Source: Brachypodium distachyon
Lineage: Eukaryota; Streptophyta; Magnoliopsida; Poales; Poaceae
Direction: 5' to 3'
DNA: 64,000 nucleotides
Assembly (NCBI RefSeq): GCF_000005505.3
Contig: NC_016134.3
Location: 27,975,584 to 28,039,583 of the forward strand
Shown here: piece by piece, positions 36,601 to 45,835 of the stretch
Layout: the number at the start of each line of letters is the position of its first letter
Numbering within the stretch: position 1 is the first letter of the stretch
Made by a program: the position numbers and the translations under genes
Notes under the pieces: model-generated
Seen by the model: the letters and a program-made list of their open reading frames with translations, nothing else
The model's database searches: none
Told to the model about the DNA's origin: nothing

Positions 36601-39600
36601 TCCTAAAGATCAAGACATGAAGACGCACACGCAGAAACGATCACACAATTATTTGGCCAAGGGCGCGTATCGTGCCCTCTATTTTTCTCTTTATTTTTTT
36701 CTCACAAATCCACGACCTGATTACAAGCTACGCTGACTACGCGTGTATTTATACACGCACGGCCAGGACACACCTAGTACTATTCGGACTCCAGCTCCAA
36801 CTCGTACTTGAAACTAACTTTACTCCTAACTCACACACGGCCATGACTCTTAATCCTACTTGGACTAGCACTCTCAAACTCACCTAATCCTAGTAGAACC
36901 CAAACTCAAGATTAATTCTAACAGTTCTAGCCTAAAGGGATGATCTAAAAAAAGTCTGGTGGGCAAGGGATTCAACTGCTTTGTCATGGACCACGTAGCG
37001 GCTCTCTGTCCCAATGAATGTCGCCGCTAGTGTTATTTGGCTTCGACTATCTTGCGCGATACTGCGGGCAACCCAGAATCCCTCTCGTACGTTCTTCGGA
37101 CGCTTCTTTTCCGGCCTCCCCACTATATCCGACTCTCCTGGAGAATGTCTGTCTCTGCCTCCGCCCTCCCTGGTGTCAGCCCTGCCCGCTTGCTTTTGTG
37201 GGGCGCCGGTGTCCTGGCCTCACGCCCGTTAGTGCAGCGTCCCTCACTCCCAGGAAATCCGATATGATGAGGCGGCACTCTCTTGGAGTCTTGTGGTTTC
37301 GACGGTGGCAGCTTTCGTGATGTCCGGTGTCATTGGCCGGCACTGTCCATCGGTGGCTGGTTACTTCTTGTTTCATCGCCTCTGGCCTTCGAACTACCCC
37401 TACGGCCCTACGTTCTGGATTCAATGTCGCGCTAGAGCGGTGCAAGCACGACGCCGAGTGGGCAATGGAGAGGGACCAGCAGGAGGCAGGAGCTGGTCGT
37501 CCTTTCTGACTCCGACGGCGAGGCCGCGACGCCGGCATGGCCGCGGACTTATGTTACTACCTCCGATCTTAAATTTTTGTCGAAATATTACATGTATTTA
37601 GATGTTTTTTTAAAATAAATACATTCAACAAGAATTTAGGAACGGAAGGAGTAGCTTTTAACTAAATTTCGGTTTAGAATGTATGAACTCTTTTAATTAA
37701 TAATCGCAAGTTTAAGCTACTCTTGTTATCAAAAATTCATGTGTTGATGTGTTGTTTTGGTATATGCGATTCAACACGTGAAATGATGTACTCACTCCGT
37801 CCGCAAATAAGTGTACGTGCAGGAATTTCAAAAAAATTAGCAAATGACTTAGAAAATGCATTGGGAATGTATCAACCACCATCTCTCTCCTGTTTAATTA
37901 TCTCACCTCCAATGAGCTAAGTGCATGAAAAATGTTATTGATTTAATTTCCGTGTAATAAGAAGCTATTTTTCTTAGTGTAAAGTGCTTTGAAAAGAGAG
38001 ACGTACACTCTTTTGTGGACAAATTTTAAACCCACATGTACACTTATTTGTGGACAGAGTGAGTATGTTATTATTTTCAAATTTACAGTACAGAACTTTC
38101 GTATTTTGGTAATCCGCATAACCATTTTGCGGATCTCCCTTTTACGGGATCGGTTAGAGATGCTCTTGTGCAAGCAATGAACTCTGACAAATCGTGCTGA
38201 CGGCAACATCACATAAAACAGTGGACATAGTTTGGATCAACTAAACTGATAAATAGCTGCTAGATGTGAAAGTGTGTCTACATATGTATTCCTCGTGAAA
38301 TTTACTCAGTTTGTACTCTCATTAATTAGGCATGAGTGAATAGGACACTGACTATGCCTTTCCTATTGCACACCAGGATCTTCAACGACTCAGGGGACAA
38401 CCTGTTCCCAGTTGTGTTGGACCTAACAAACAAGCTTATGGACAAAATATTTGCAAATCCTAAAAGACTGATGCAAAATTTAAATGGCGATTCCATATTC
38501 AATCGTATCCTGATGGGGCCCATACAAGTTGCCCATCTCATTCTCCAAGCACTATCCTTGCCAGCACTGCTCATGGTCCTAATTGCAACTGCCATTTACA
38601 TTTTTGGGCCTGTTGCCTGCATCATGCTCTCAGCATGGCGCATAGGGCAACGCGACTATGGAGACACCCTGATAGATGATAGCAAAAGGAACCTGGTGCC
38701 AGCACTGGACATATTTTACACTTTGGTTATTTGCCAAGGCGTGCTCTTCTTCTCGTGGTGGTTGATTGATCACGCAGCGGTATGGATTGTGGTTTCGCTC
38801 CGTAAAGAATGGAACTTGCCGAAAGAGTGGGGAATCACATCGCTCGTAGAGTACCTCTTCGACACCCGATTGAAATGCTGGCGTGACCCTGCATCCATAG
38901 ATGGTGTCAATTTAATCAACTATGCTGTTGATTTGCTGGACTCTGGGTTGCAGAAAGACTATCTCTCAGGTGCAAGGCTGATTGACACCTTCATTAAGCT
39001 GGAGGCTGATGTAAAGTCACTGCTCCTGCCCTCTAGACCAAAGATTCAGAAGCTGATCGATACCTTGGGGTGGAGAAGCAGCGACACGGAGATCAGGGAG
39101 CTGGCTGCCAGGATCATCGCGTATCTTGCCAGTGACATCCATCTAACCCAGTTTCCTGGGTCAGTACGGTGCATATCCTCTCTGCTTGATACCACCGCAC
39201 TGCCATATTGGAGCAACAAACAAAGGCAGCATCAAAGTAAGATGCAACAAGTCCCACATGATCACTCCCCTCAAAGTAAGTCAGAGAAGGGCTCCAAGCA
39301 GCCTAAGTTGGAGTGCTGCCTCAGGTCTCTGTCTGTTGGCATTGACTTGGAGGAGGCCCTCCGGCATATGCTTCTTAAAGGAGAGAAACCGCCTGTTTTT
39401 AACAACAAAACAGAAGAGTTAGTTTACCTTGCTAAGGAGGAGGAGCAACGCAATGAAGAAAGGGCCAAAAAACAAGATGAGAAGAAGCAACGCAATAAAG
39501 AAAGGGCCAAAAAACAAGATGAGAAAAGGCAACGCAATAAAGAAAGGGCCAAAAAACAAGAAGATGAGGAGGAGGAGCAACGCAATGAAGAAAGGGCCAA

Positions 39601-41076
39601 AAAACAAGAAGATGTGCAGCACAAGGAAGTGGACAGGGAACTGACAAAAGGTGATGACTTGAATAGGCTGATTCTGGAAGGCTTGACGATTCTTGAGAGG
39701 CTCGCATCCGACCAATACAACTGCAGGGACATATGCAGCAGCACCAACGGTCTCCTCCCCAAGATAATGGCGCCTCTGTACTCCCGTACACTAATCCAAG
39801 ATATCAACATACGTGCGTGGGCTGATGTAGTAAATGGATCATTCAAAGTTGTGCACAGGCTCATTCATGCTCCTGGGAGGACCGGCACAAGGTTGCGTCA
39901 TGAAATATGTTCTAGCAACCAAGCAGAGGTCAACTTGAAGGGAATTCTTGATCAGCGTGGGAAAATTAACAAAGAACTGCTGATGCATGCCATAGAGATC
40001 CTGACAGAACTGGCTTCAGATTCACCAACCAAGCTCAGCAGGGAAACAAAAGACAGCCTCATTCACACGCAGATGGAGATCTTCCTTGCTGTTGATGAAG
40101 AGAAAGAAAAAGCCGACACCAAATATGTCAAGCTTAAAGTTACAGCAGGGAAAACACTGGCCTTACTATCCAAGACACAAACTACCTGTGTGTTTATAAT
40201 GGGGAAAGAACAAAATATTGTTGCTCATCTCAGTGGAATATTGAAGACCAACAACAATATCAAATACAAGACAATAGCAGCGGAGATATTGGAGAATTTG
40301 TGTACTACATTGGACAAGAAACTTGTGAAGGACTCGTTGCTTCCAACGGTGAGTGTACACAAACATCCATATCCATGTGTCAGTTATTTGAACTTTACTA
40401 AGTGAAATTATTGTTGCAGGTCCACGCAGAAGTACTGACCTATAAAAGAGAGGCCCCAACAGAAACATCTCAACAAAAGGAAGATGCACTGAGTTTATTA
40501 CGTGTCCTGATCCACAAAGTACTGTTCTGTAAGAGAGAAAAGCGAACGGAAGTGTCCCAGAGAGAATCTGCAGCAGGAGACGATGAAGAAAAGCAACTTC
40601 CAAAACAAAAAGACCAAATCAAGTCATCCGACCAAGCAAATGAGGAGCAAATGGTTTTGGTGGAATGGCAAGAGGCATTGTTATCCCTTACTTTGGTGAT
40701 ACGTAACAAACTGATCACTCCAGAAGTGGCTCCAGAAATTTCCCTAGGAGATGGAGAACTTGTGGCAGCGCTCAACACTATAGTACAAGACAACCTTCGG
40801 ATCACTACTAGCTGTCTGAGATTGAGAATCGTCAAGCTTTGTGGTCAGATTGCGTTATTAATGATACCAGGCAGCCAGTACACTATGCTGACCCAGTATA
40901 CGGAATTAGTGAAGTCACTGTCTACGGCTTCAGAGCTCATGTCTAACCTTGAGAGCGGCATGCTCTTCGCTGGGACTGATTACGGAATGAAAAATTCAGT
41001 CAGGCCTCTCCTCTTCGATCTTGAGAACGACCTCAAGAAAGCCATCAAATCATTTGAACACAGCCATGGTTCCTAA
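27688..41076 (+). CDS. Tandem copy C: intact BLE2-like membrane protein with armadillo/HEAT-like domain, 998 aa
   Basis: Three exons: 27688-28022, 38344-40348, 40420-41076. Donors TGCAG|GTAAGG and ACG|GTGAGT; acceptors GAATAG|G and TTGCAG|G; phases 2 and 0, matching copies A and B. Residues 1-60 are helical and charged; 66-92 form a membrane segment ([20 protein letters not shown]); 175-210 and about 231-263 are further hydrophobic stretches; 290-430 and 550-780 are Leu-rich helical repeats (VNLINYAVDLLDS, SLLLPSRPKIQKLIDTL, ILTELASDS) resembling ARM/HEAT; about 478-536 is a Lys/Glu-rich tandem repeat; 781-998 is helical with KLCGQIA and SELMSNLESGMLFAGTD. It resembles a grass-expanded family I associate with rice BLE2, induced by brassinolide; that name is from memory and the function is unknown. 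Intron 1 is 10.3 kb of transposons. Confidence 0.8.
28023..28827 (+). other. Start of intron 1 of copy C
   Basis: Intronic sequence after the donor at 28023. AT-rich, no element boundary recognised before the LINE. Confidence 0.5.
28828..31780 (+). mobile_element. Decayed L1-type LINE in intron 1 of copy C
   Basis: 28828-29450 is a GC-rich segment of uncertain identity, perhaps ORF1 or leader. From about 29530 the reverse-transcriptase blocks appear across broken frames: TQTTFIKNRYI, KIDFEKAYDKVKW, FKGVRQGDPLSPLLFDL, and LQYAGDTILL where YADD is expected. One catalytic Asp is therefore changed to Gly. 30290-30600 is the connecting region; 30866-31534 is the zf-RVT tail (FDVKSLYLQL, LWKMKIPLRIKIFLWL, C-x2-C then H-x4-C). 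It ends in an A-rich tail near 31767. Dead. Confidence 0.85.
31781..33039. other. LTR-like debris in intron 1 of copy C
   Basis: Minus-strand frames at 31886-32316 and 32370-32618 have no motif I recognise. From about 32780, GTGTGGACACGTGAATTTAC, CCCAGGTTCGGGCCACCCGG and the polyadenylation-like downstream stretch resemble the end of a grass gypsy LTR. Boundaries could not be fixed. Confidence 0.35.
33040..35522 (-). mobile_element. 5' half of a copia retrotransposon, truncated and broken
   Basis: Read on the minus strand: part of an LTR (35522 to about 35258), primer site TGGTATCAGAGCT (complement of 35244-35256), gag in fragments (LTPDNYLLWRAQVLP, 35137-34823; EEFNSYLLAGLDSDYD, 34697-34161; one knuckle near 34330), pre-integrase (QWHSRLGHPA) and the integrase core (ELVFSDVWGP, VQSDWGE). 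It stops in the integrase C-terminal part near 33060; RT and RNase H are absent. At least four frameshifts. The small LTR element at 35528 interrupts its LTR side. Confidence 0.85.
35528..36923 (-). mobile_element. Small non-autonomous LTR retrotransposon, copy 2 (inverted)
   Basis: Same family as 25741-27124, opposite direction. LTRs 35528-35858 (331 bp) and 36591-36923 (333 bp); target duplication GTTCT at 35523-35527 and 36924-36928. The primer-site complement CTCTGATACCGAA lies just before 36591. The first base of the left LTR is C instead of T. The interior has no gag or pol. It is inserted in the copia relic within intron 1 of copy C. Confidence 0.92.
36924..37555. other. Intronic, nothing recognised
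   Basis: GC-richer stretch with overlapping frames on both strands (36932-37600), none with a recognisable motif. It might be a gene fragment carried by a transposon, but no evidence settles this. Confidence 0.35.
37556..37654. mobile_element. Stowaway MITE
   Basis: TACTACCTCCGATCTTAAAT at the left pairs with ATTTAGGAACGGAAGGAGTA at the right. The interior carries ATTACATGTATTTAGATG, as at 9098. About 100 bp. Confidence 0.8.
37789..38065. mobile_element. Stowaway-like MITE, 277 bp
   Basis: TACTCACTCCGTCCGCAAAT and GTGTAC at the left pair with GTACACTTATTTGTGGACAG and AGTGAGTA at the right. TA duplications flank it. It lies just before exon 2 of copy C, inside intron 1. Confidence 0.85.
39436..39615 (+). 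repeat. Coding minisatellite: four 42-48 bp units in copy C
   Basis: The unit encodes QRNEERAKKQDE or QRNKERAKKQED with variable Glu/Lys linkers. There are four in-frame copies starting near 39447, 39489, 39531 and 39579. Unit lengths are multiples of three, so expansion keeps the frame. Copy A has an unrelated Lys/Gln-rich linker at the same place and lacks the repeat. Confidence 0.9.
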
Positions 41077-41298
41077 GATATGATGTCCTTTTTCTCGAGA
41101 GAAAATAAGTGTGCTTCCAGTTCTTGGAGGCATGCCCCTTGGCGTCTTATATTTCAAGATTTTATTATGAACTGTGTGTTGTTCATTAATGTTGTTCAAA
41201 CTGTACCCATTGGTGTTTGCTTTCGATAAATTAGGGCTGTCAAGCCTTGTGTCTAAAATGTTGTACCCACTTTAGTAACAAGTACAGTACTACATTGT

Positions 41299-41540
41299 AC
41301 TACCTCCGTCCAACAATAAGGGGCGTATTAGCTTTTCTTTAACCAACGCTTTGACCACAAATTACTCTATTAATATTTAGTTATATGACATAGTTTCATA
41401 TCCATTATATTCCTACTCAAGGATCTTTGCTTATGGTTATGATTTTGATCACATTAGTCACGTATTCATGAAGTAATTCGTGATCAAAGGTTTGGTCAAC
41501 CGAACCCTAATATGTCCCTTATTGTTGGACAGAGGGAGTA
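41299..41540. mobile_element. Stowaway-like MITE, 242 bp
   Basis: TACTACCTCCGTCCAACAAT at the left pairs with TATTGTTGGACAGAGGGAGT at the right. Inner arms match as well (AGGGGCGTATTAG / CTAATATGTCCCTT). It lies about 220 bp past the stop of copy C. Confidence 0.9.
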
Positions 41541-41719
41541 CCGTGTGTGGCTGCAACAATGATGGATAGAGATAAGAACTCCGTATGCTCAATAATGGTT
41601 TCACTGGCTTGGGTCGGTCTGTAACACCGTCAATGATAGTAACGACTGATTTATTTCTCAAGGAAATGCACCCAAATTAACCGAAAAGACTGATAACAAG
41701 GCATTACCACAAGAGAAAT

Positions 41720-41960
41720 AACGATATTGGAGAAGGGGACTCACTGATCTCTTCTCAGAGAGTGCAGCGACGGCGCGGCATCTCCGGCGGCCGGCGGCGG
41801 CGGCGGCAATACGGGTACCGGCGGAGATCATGCCGAGTTGGGGGCTTGAGTCAGGAGGAGGAGGAGGAGGAGGGCGCGAGGCGGATGGATTTGGTGTACA
41901 CGTGCCCCCAGATCGGTAAAGGGGAGTTCCGCCGCTGCCGGCTCCTACGGCCACCTAGGG
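41720..41960 (-). other. Conserved GC-rich block 3, downstream of copy C
   Basis: Third site of the block described at 7325-7745. Shared plus-strand words are GATATTGGAGAAGGGGACTC with ACTGAT, and GGCGCGAGGCGGATGGATT. The minus-strand donor TCA|GTGAGTCCCC is kept, though the frame before it is more diverged. Confidence 0.45.
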
Positions 41961-42701
41961 TCCCCGGCGTCCGCATCTACCGAGTACGCATCAAGAACAG
42001 AAGAAGACCTGGACTGGGTCAGCAGAACACGTGGCCCCCAAGACTCAACTCTAGTGAAGTTCGAATTTAAACTTGGAATTTTAAAAGGGACTGCGTAGTA
42101 ATATTTTTCCTACTTCCGGGGATGCAAGAAATCTTAACTTTCTCGTAACTCACAAGTCCGACTTCTTAAAATTTGATCAGATTTATAGAAAAATCTACGA
42201 GCACTTATTACGACTCTAAATTACATTTATTAAATCCATCGTGATATATTTTCATAATATAATTATTTCATATTCTAAAAGTTGTTAATTTTTCCATATG
42301 CTTGGTAAAACTTTAAAAGAGTTTGACTTCGAACAAAGTTAGGGCTTCTTAAATTGAAAAAGGAAGAGTCACTTCTACATAATTCTCTGCTTCTCTGAGG
42401 TTGGTACCATCATCTGCGCTGGGTATCCAGACGAAATGATGAAGAGCAGGCTACGTCCGTCAATGCTACCGATCCGAACCCGCGACAACGCCATGTGCAT
42501 GGAAGGATGCGGCAATGACGCAGCGACATGTTCGAGAGGGACCGTCAACGTCCTTGACGCACCACATGCACTTAACTTTTATCCACCACCGAGCTCGTGC
42601 CCATCGCCTCCGACTCCTCCATCACTGCCTCTCCTTCACCACGATTCTTATACTCCGTCTCCATCGCCACCGACTCTTAACTCCGTCTCCATCGCCACCG
42701 A
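41961..42701. other. Spacer before the CACTA ends
   Basis: AT-rich to 42400, then C/T-rich. A two-copy tandem repeat with core CTCCGTCTCCATCGCCACCG lies at about 42653-42700. No gene was recognised. Confidence 0.45.
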
Positions 42702-43260
42702 CACTACTACAAAACAGTGCATATGTGACGAGTCATCATCTCCTTTCACGCCTGTCATTGATGACCATAATCAGTCACGGGCATACCACGCCCGTCACTG
42801 ATGACCCTCATCAGTAACGGGCATACCACGGCCGTCAGTCGCCTGTTCGCCCGTCATTGATGACCCCTTATCAGTGACGGGTGTAGTACGCCTGTCACTG
42901 ATGACGCCTCATCGCTAACGGGCACGCGGGGCCCGTCACTGATGACCACTCATCAGTCACGGGCACGAGGGGCCCGTCACTCATGGTTCGATGTGAAAAA
43001 TAACAAAATTCACAAAACACACATCAGTGGTGGGCTTTAAATCTAGGCCCGCCACTGATGATCCCTCGAGACATATGAAGATTGAAAAAATCATAACTAA
43101 TTCATAAAAAATTAGAAAAATGTGATTCTTTTTGCTGAAGTCTTATTTTTTCTTGCTTAACAAAGTGGAATAATAATATCATATGATAACATTTGAAAAA
43201 TGACATGTTTATTACGATCTTGTTATTTCCCATAGCTGAACTTTAGGTTTTAAACCAAAT
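42702..43260 (+). mobile_element. CACTA transposon terminal fragment 1
   Basis: Begins CACTACTACAAAACAG, a CACTA terminal repeat. It is followed by many direct and inverted subterminal copies of GCCCGTCACTGATGACC / TCATCAGTGACGGGC to about 43075. It has no transposase and no opposite end before the second CACTA end at 43261. Confidence 0.85.
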
Positions 43261-45835
43261 ACACTACTACAATACGGTTATATCTCACGGCCTATCAGTA
43301 ACGGGTCCGGCGCGACCGTTAGTGATGAACATCATCACTGTCGGTCACCGTCCCGACCATCACTGAAGAACAGATGGGGGTCTGCCCATCCCCGGCCAGC
43401 CAAACATTAGTGACGGTCGCGCTCGCCGACCGCCACTGATGTACCATCATTCCCCACGAGAGTCATCAGTGACGGTCGCTCTCTGGTCGACCGTTAGTGA
43501 TTAGTTGTACATCACTAACGGTCGCCCGGACGCGCCCGCCACTGATATGCGTGCACAGATCTCTAACGGTTGCCCGGACGCGCCTGCCACTGATGTTTCG
43601 CGCATCACTCTCGGTCACCCGCGAGCGACCGTTAGAGATATCCGGCTGATCAACACTCATGTTGTCGCGACTTAAATAGATCGAACAGAGCCGCAGCTGG
43701 TCACGCTGTGCGTCTTCGCTGACCAGCTGCGGCCACTTTCTCCTCCAGTGGCGGTGAAGCCCTGGCCAAAATCCATGGCGGCGGCGCCCTGCAGCAGGTC
43801 CTCTCCTCTACTTCGTCTCTCCCCCGGCCCCATCTCTTCTCTTCTCTTCAATCTAGCATCTCGAGCTCCCCCAGGCCGACGGTGGCCATTTTTTGGCTAG
43901 CTCGGCCGCCGGCCGCCGCCCTCCATCAATTCCTGGCTCGTGAGCTCTCTCCTCCCTCTCTTCTGTTTCCCCACCCTGATCTCTCTCTCCGGCCTCTAGC
44001 TAGCTAAATCCGTCCGCCAATGCCGATGAAGCTCCATTTTTTGAGCTCCGGCCGCTGGCCAAATTGCGCCCTCCTCTCGTCGCTCCGAGCTTCCCTCTCC
44101 CTTGCGAGCTCTCTTTCCCTCCTGATCTTTCTCTTCGGCCTCCAATTGCTCTACGAATGTCCCCAATTTCAAAATCCCTAGCTAGATTCAAATTTCAAAT
44201 TTTTAGTTAATTAACCCCTTAATCCCCTTGTTAATTATTAGGCTAACTATTTTGCTTTGTGTTTTTCTTGTGTATTGTGTTGTAGATCGAAGGACTGTCT
44301 TGGATGTACGTCACGGAAAGAATCAATGCTCATTGGATAACCGAATGGATGGTCTTTTTTGAAGTCGCCAAATGTGATATGAAAAGAAAAGGTCTTGTGA
44401 TGATGTGTTGTCCATGTCGCAAATGTGGAAACACATCCATGATGAGGCCTGAAGATGTTCAGATGCACGTGCTGGCATCGGGTTTTGTGGAAGGTTATGC
44501 ACGTTGGACTTGTCACGGGGAGGATGCGGTTGATGTCGGTAGCGACAGCGAAGATGATCATGGCCTGTAGTATGATCTGGCGAATGATTCCGAGGAAGAA
44601 ATAATGGTCGATGAGGAGGCTAACGTGGAAGGTGAAGGAGATCCACGTGGCAGGATTGCCGAAATGCTAGATGACCAGTACCTACGGGACCAGCTGGAGG
44701 ACCCTGACGATGAGGCGGAGTGTGCGAAGTTCAAAAAATTGTTGGAGGACGCAAACACACCCTTGTATGATGGAGCTGGCGAAGAAAACAACGTGCTCGA
44801 AGTAACGCTCGAACTTCTGAGGCTGAAGGCAGCATCATGCTGGTCAGACAAGGGCTTCACGGACTTGTTGAGTTACCTTGCTTCGGTTTTTCCACAGCCA
44901 AACAAGTTGCCCAAGAGCACATACGAGGCGAATAAGATTACATGCCCGTTTGGATTAGATTGCGTGAAACATCATTCATGTCCAAACGACTGCATGGTAT
45001 ACATTGGAGATTACGAGAACCATGAGAGTTGCCACATATGCGGTGCATCGAGATATAAGAAGAAGAACGCCAGAGCTGGCGAAGACGATCGGGAAAAAGT
45101 GATGGAGGGTAGGCCGGCAAAGACTGTCTGGTATCTTTCGGCAGGTGACCGATTTGAGTGTTGGATGCAGAACATTAAGGACGCGAGGTATGTCGTCCAT
45201 CCTGACGGGCACTATCGTGTGGAGGAATTTGATGTCTTAAGACACCCTGCCGATGGGACTCAATGGAGGAACTTCGACACGGCATTTCCAGATTTCGGCG
45301 AGGAGCCCAGAAACCTGAGGCTCGGTCTCAGCACTGAGGGGATAAATCCTTTCGAAAACATGAACAACAAGCACAGCACATGGCTAGTGATCTTGTTTGT
45401 CTACAACCTTCCTCCATGGTTAATCATGCAGAGAACGTACATCCACCTGTGCATGCTCATACAGGGTCCAAAGCAGCCGGAAATTGACCTAAATGTGTAT
45501 CTGTAGCTAGTGAAGGATGAGCTGAAGCAGCTTTGGAGCCCTGGCAGAGTGGTTTGGGACGCAAACAGGAGGGAGTACTTCACGATGAGAGCAGCGCTTC
45601 TGACCTGCGTGCATGACTACCCCGCGAATAGAAATACTTCATGCCAGGTGACACATGGCTACAAGGTCTGTACAAAGTGCGGGGAAAATACGACATCAAA
45701 GAAGTTGCCTGCTTCATCCAAAATTGTTTACATGGGCTACCGAAAATGATTGGATGCTAAAGAACCTTGGAGGGATGATAAGAAAATGTTTAATGGGAAG
45801 ACGGAGCACGGGACAGCGCCGAAGGAGAAGTCTGG
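43261..45835 (+). mobile_element. CACTA transposon 2, left end with transposase part
   Basis: Begins CACTACTACAATACGG. Subterminal repeats to about 43650 use a different unit (GACGGTCGC, ATCACTAACGGTCGCCCGGA) from element 1. A leader rich in C/T follows, then transposase coding. It is cut at 45835 by the LTR-like insertion. The 3' end is outside the window or lost. Confidence 0.85.
44304..45828 (+). pseudogene. CACTA (En/Spm) TNP2-like transposase, broken
   Basis: 44304-44567 is the transposase-associated domain (GLVMMCCPCRKCGN, then GFVEGYARWTCHGE). 44604-45506 and onward is the Transposase_21 region: ESCHICGASRYKK, VWYLSAGDRFECW, HPADGTQWRNFD, FGEEPRNLRLGLSTEGINPF, PPWLIMQRTYIHLCMLIQGP, then CVHDYPA and CTKCGENT. 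Stops at 44568 (TAG), 45504 (TAG) and about 45748 (TGA) sit where the frame otherwise continues; the last two replace probable Gln and Trp. The frame is lost at 45835 by insertion. Confidence 0.88.

Noticed and set aside
39419..39864. Minus-strand frames of 98-146 codons over copy C
   Set aside because: They are shadows of the Lys/Glu repeat and neighbouring exon of copy C, giving Cys/Leu/Phe-rich nonsense.
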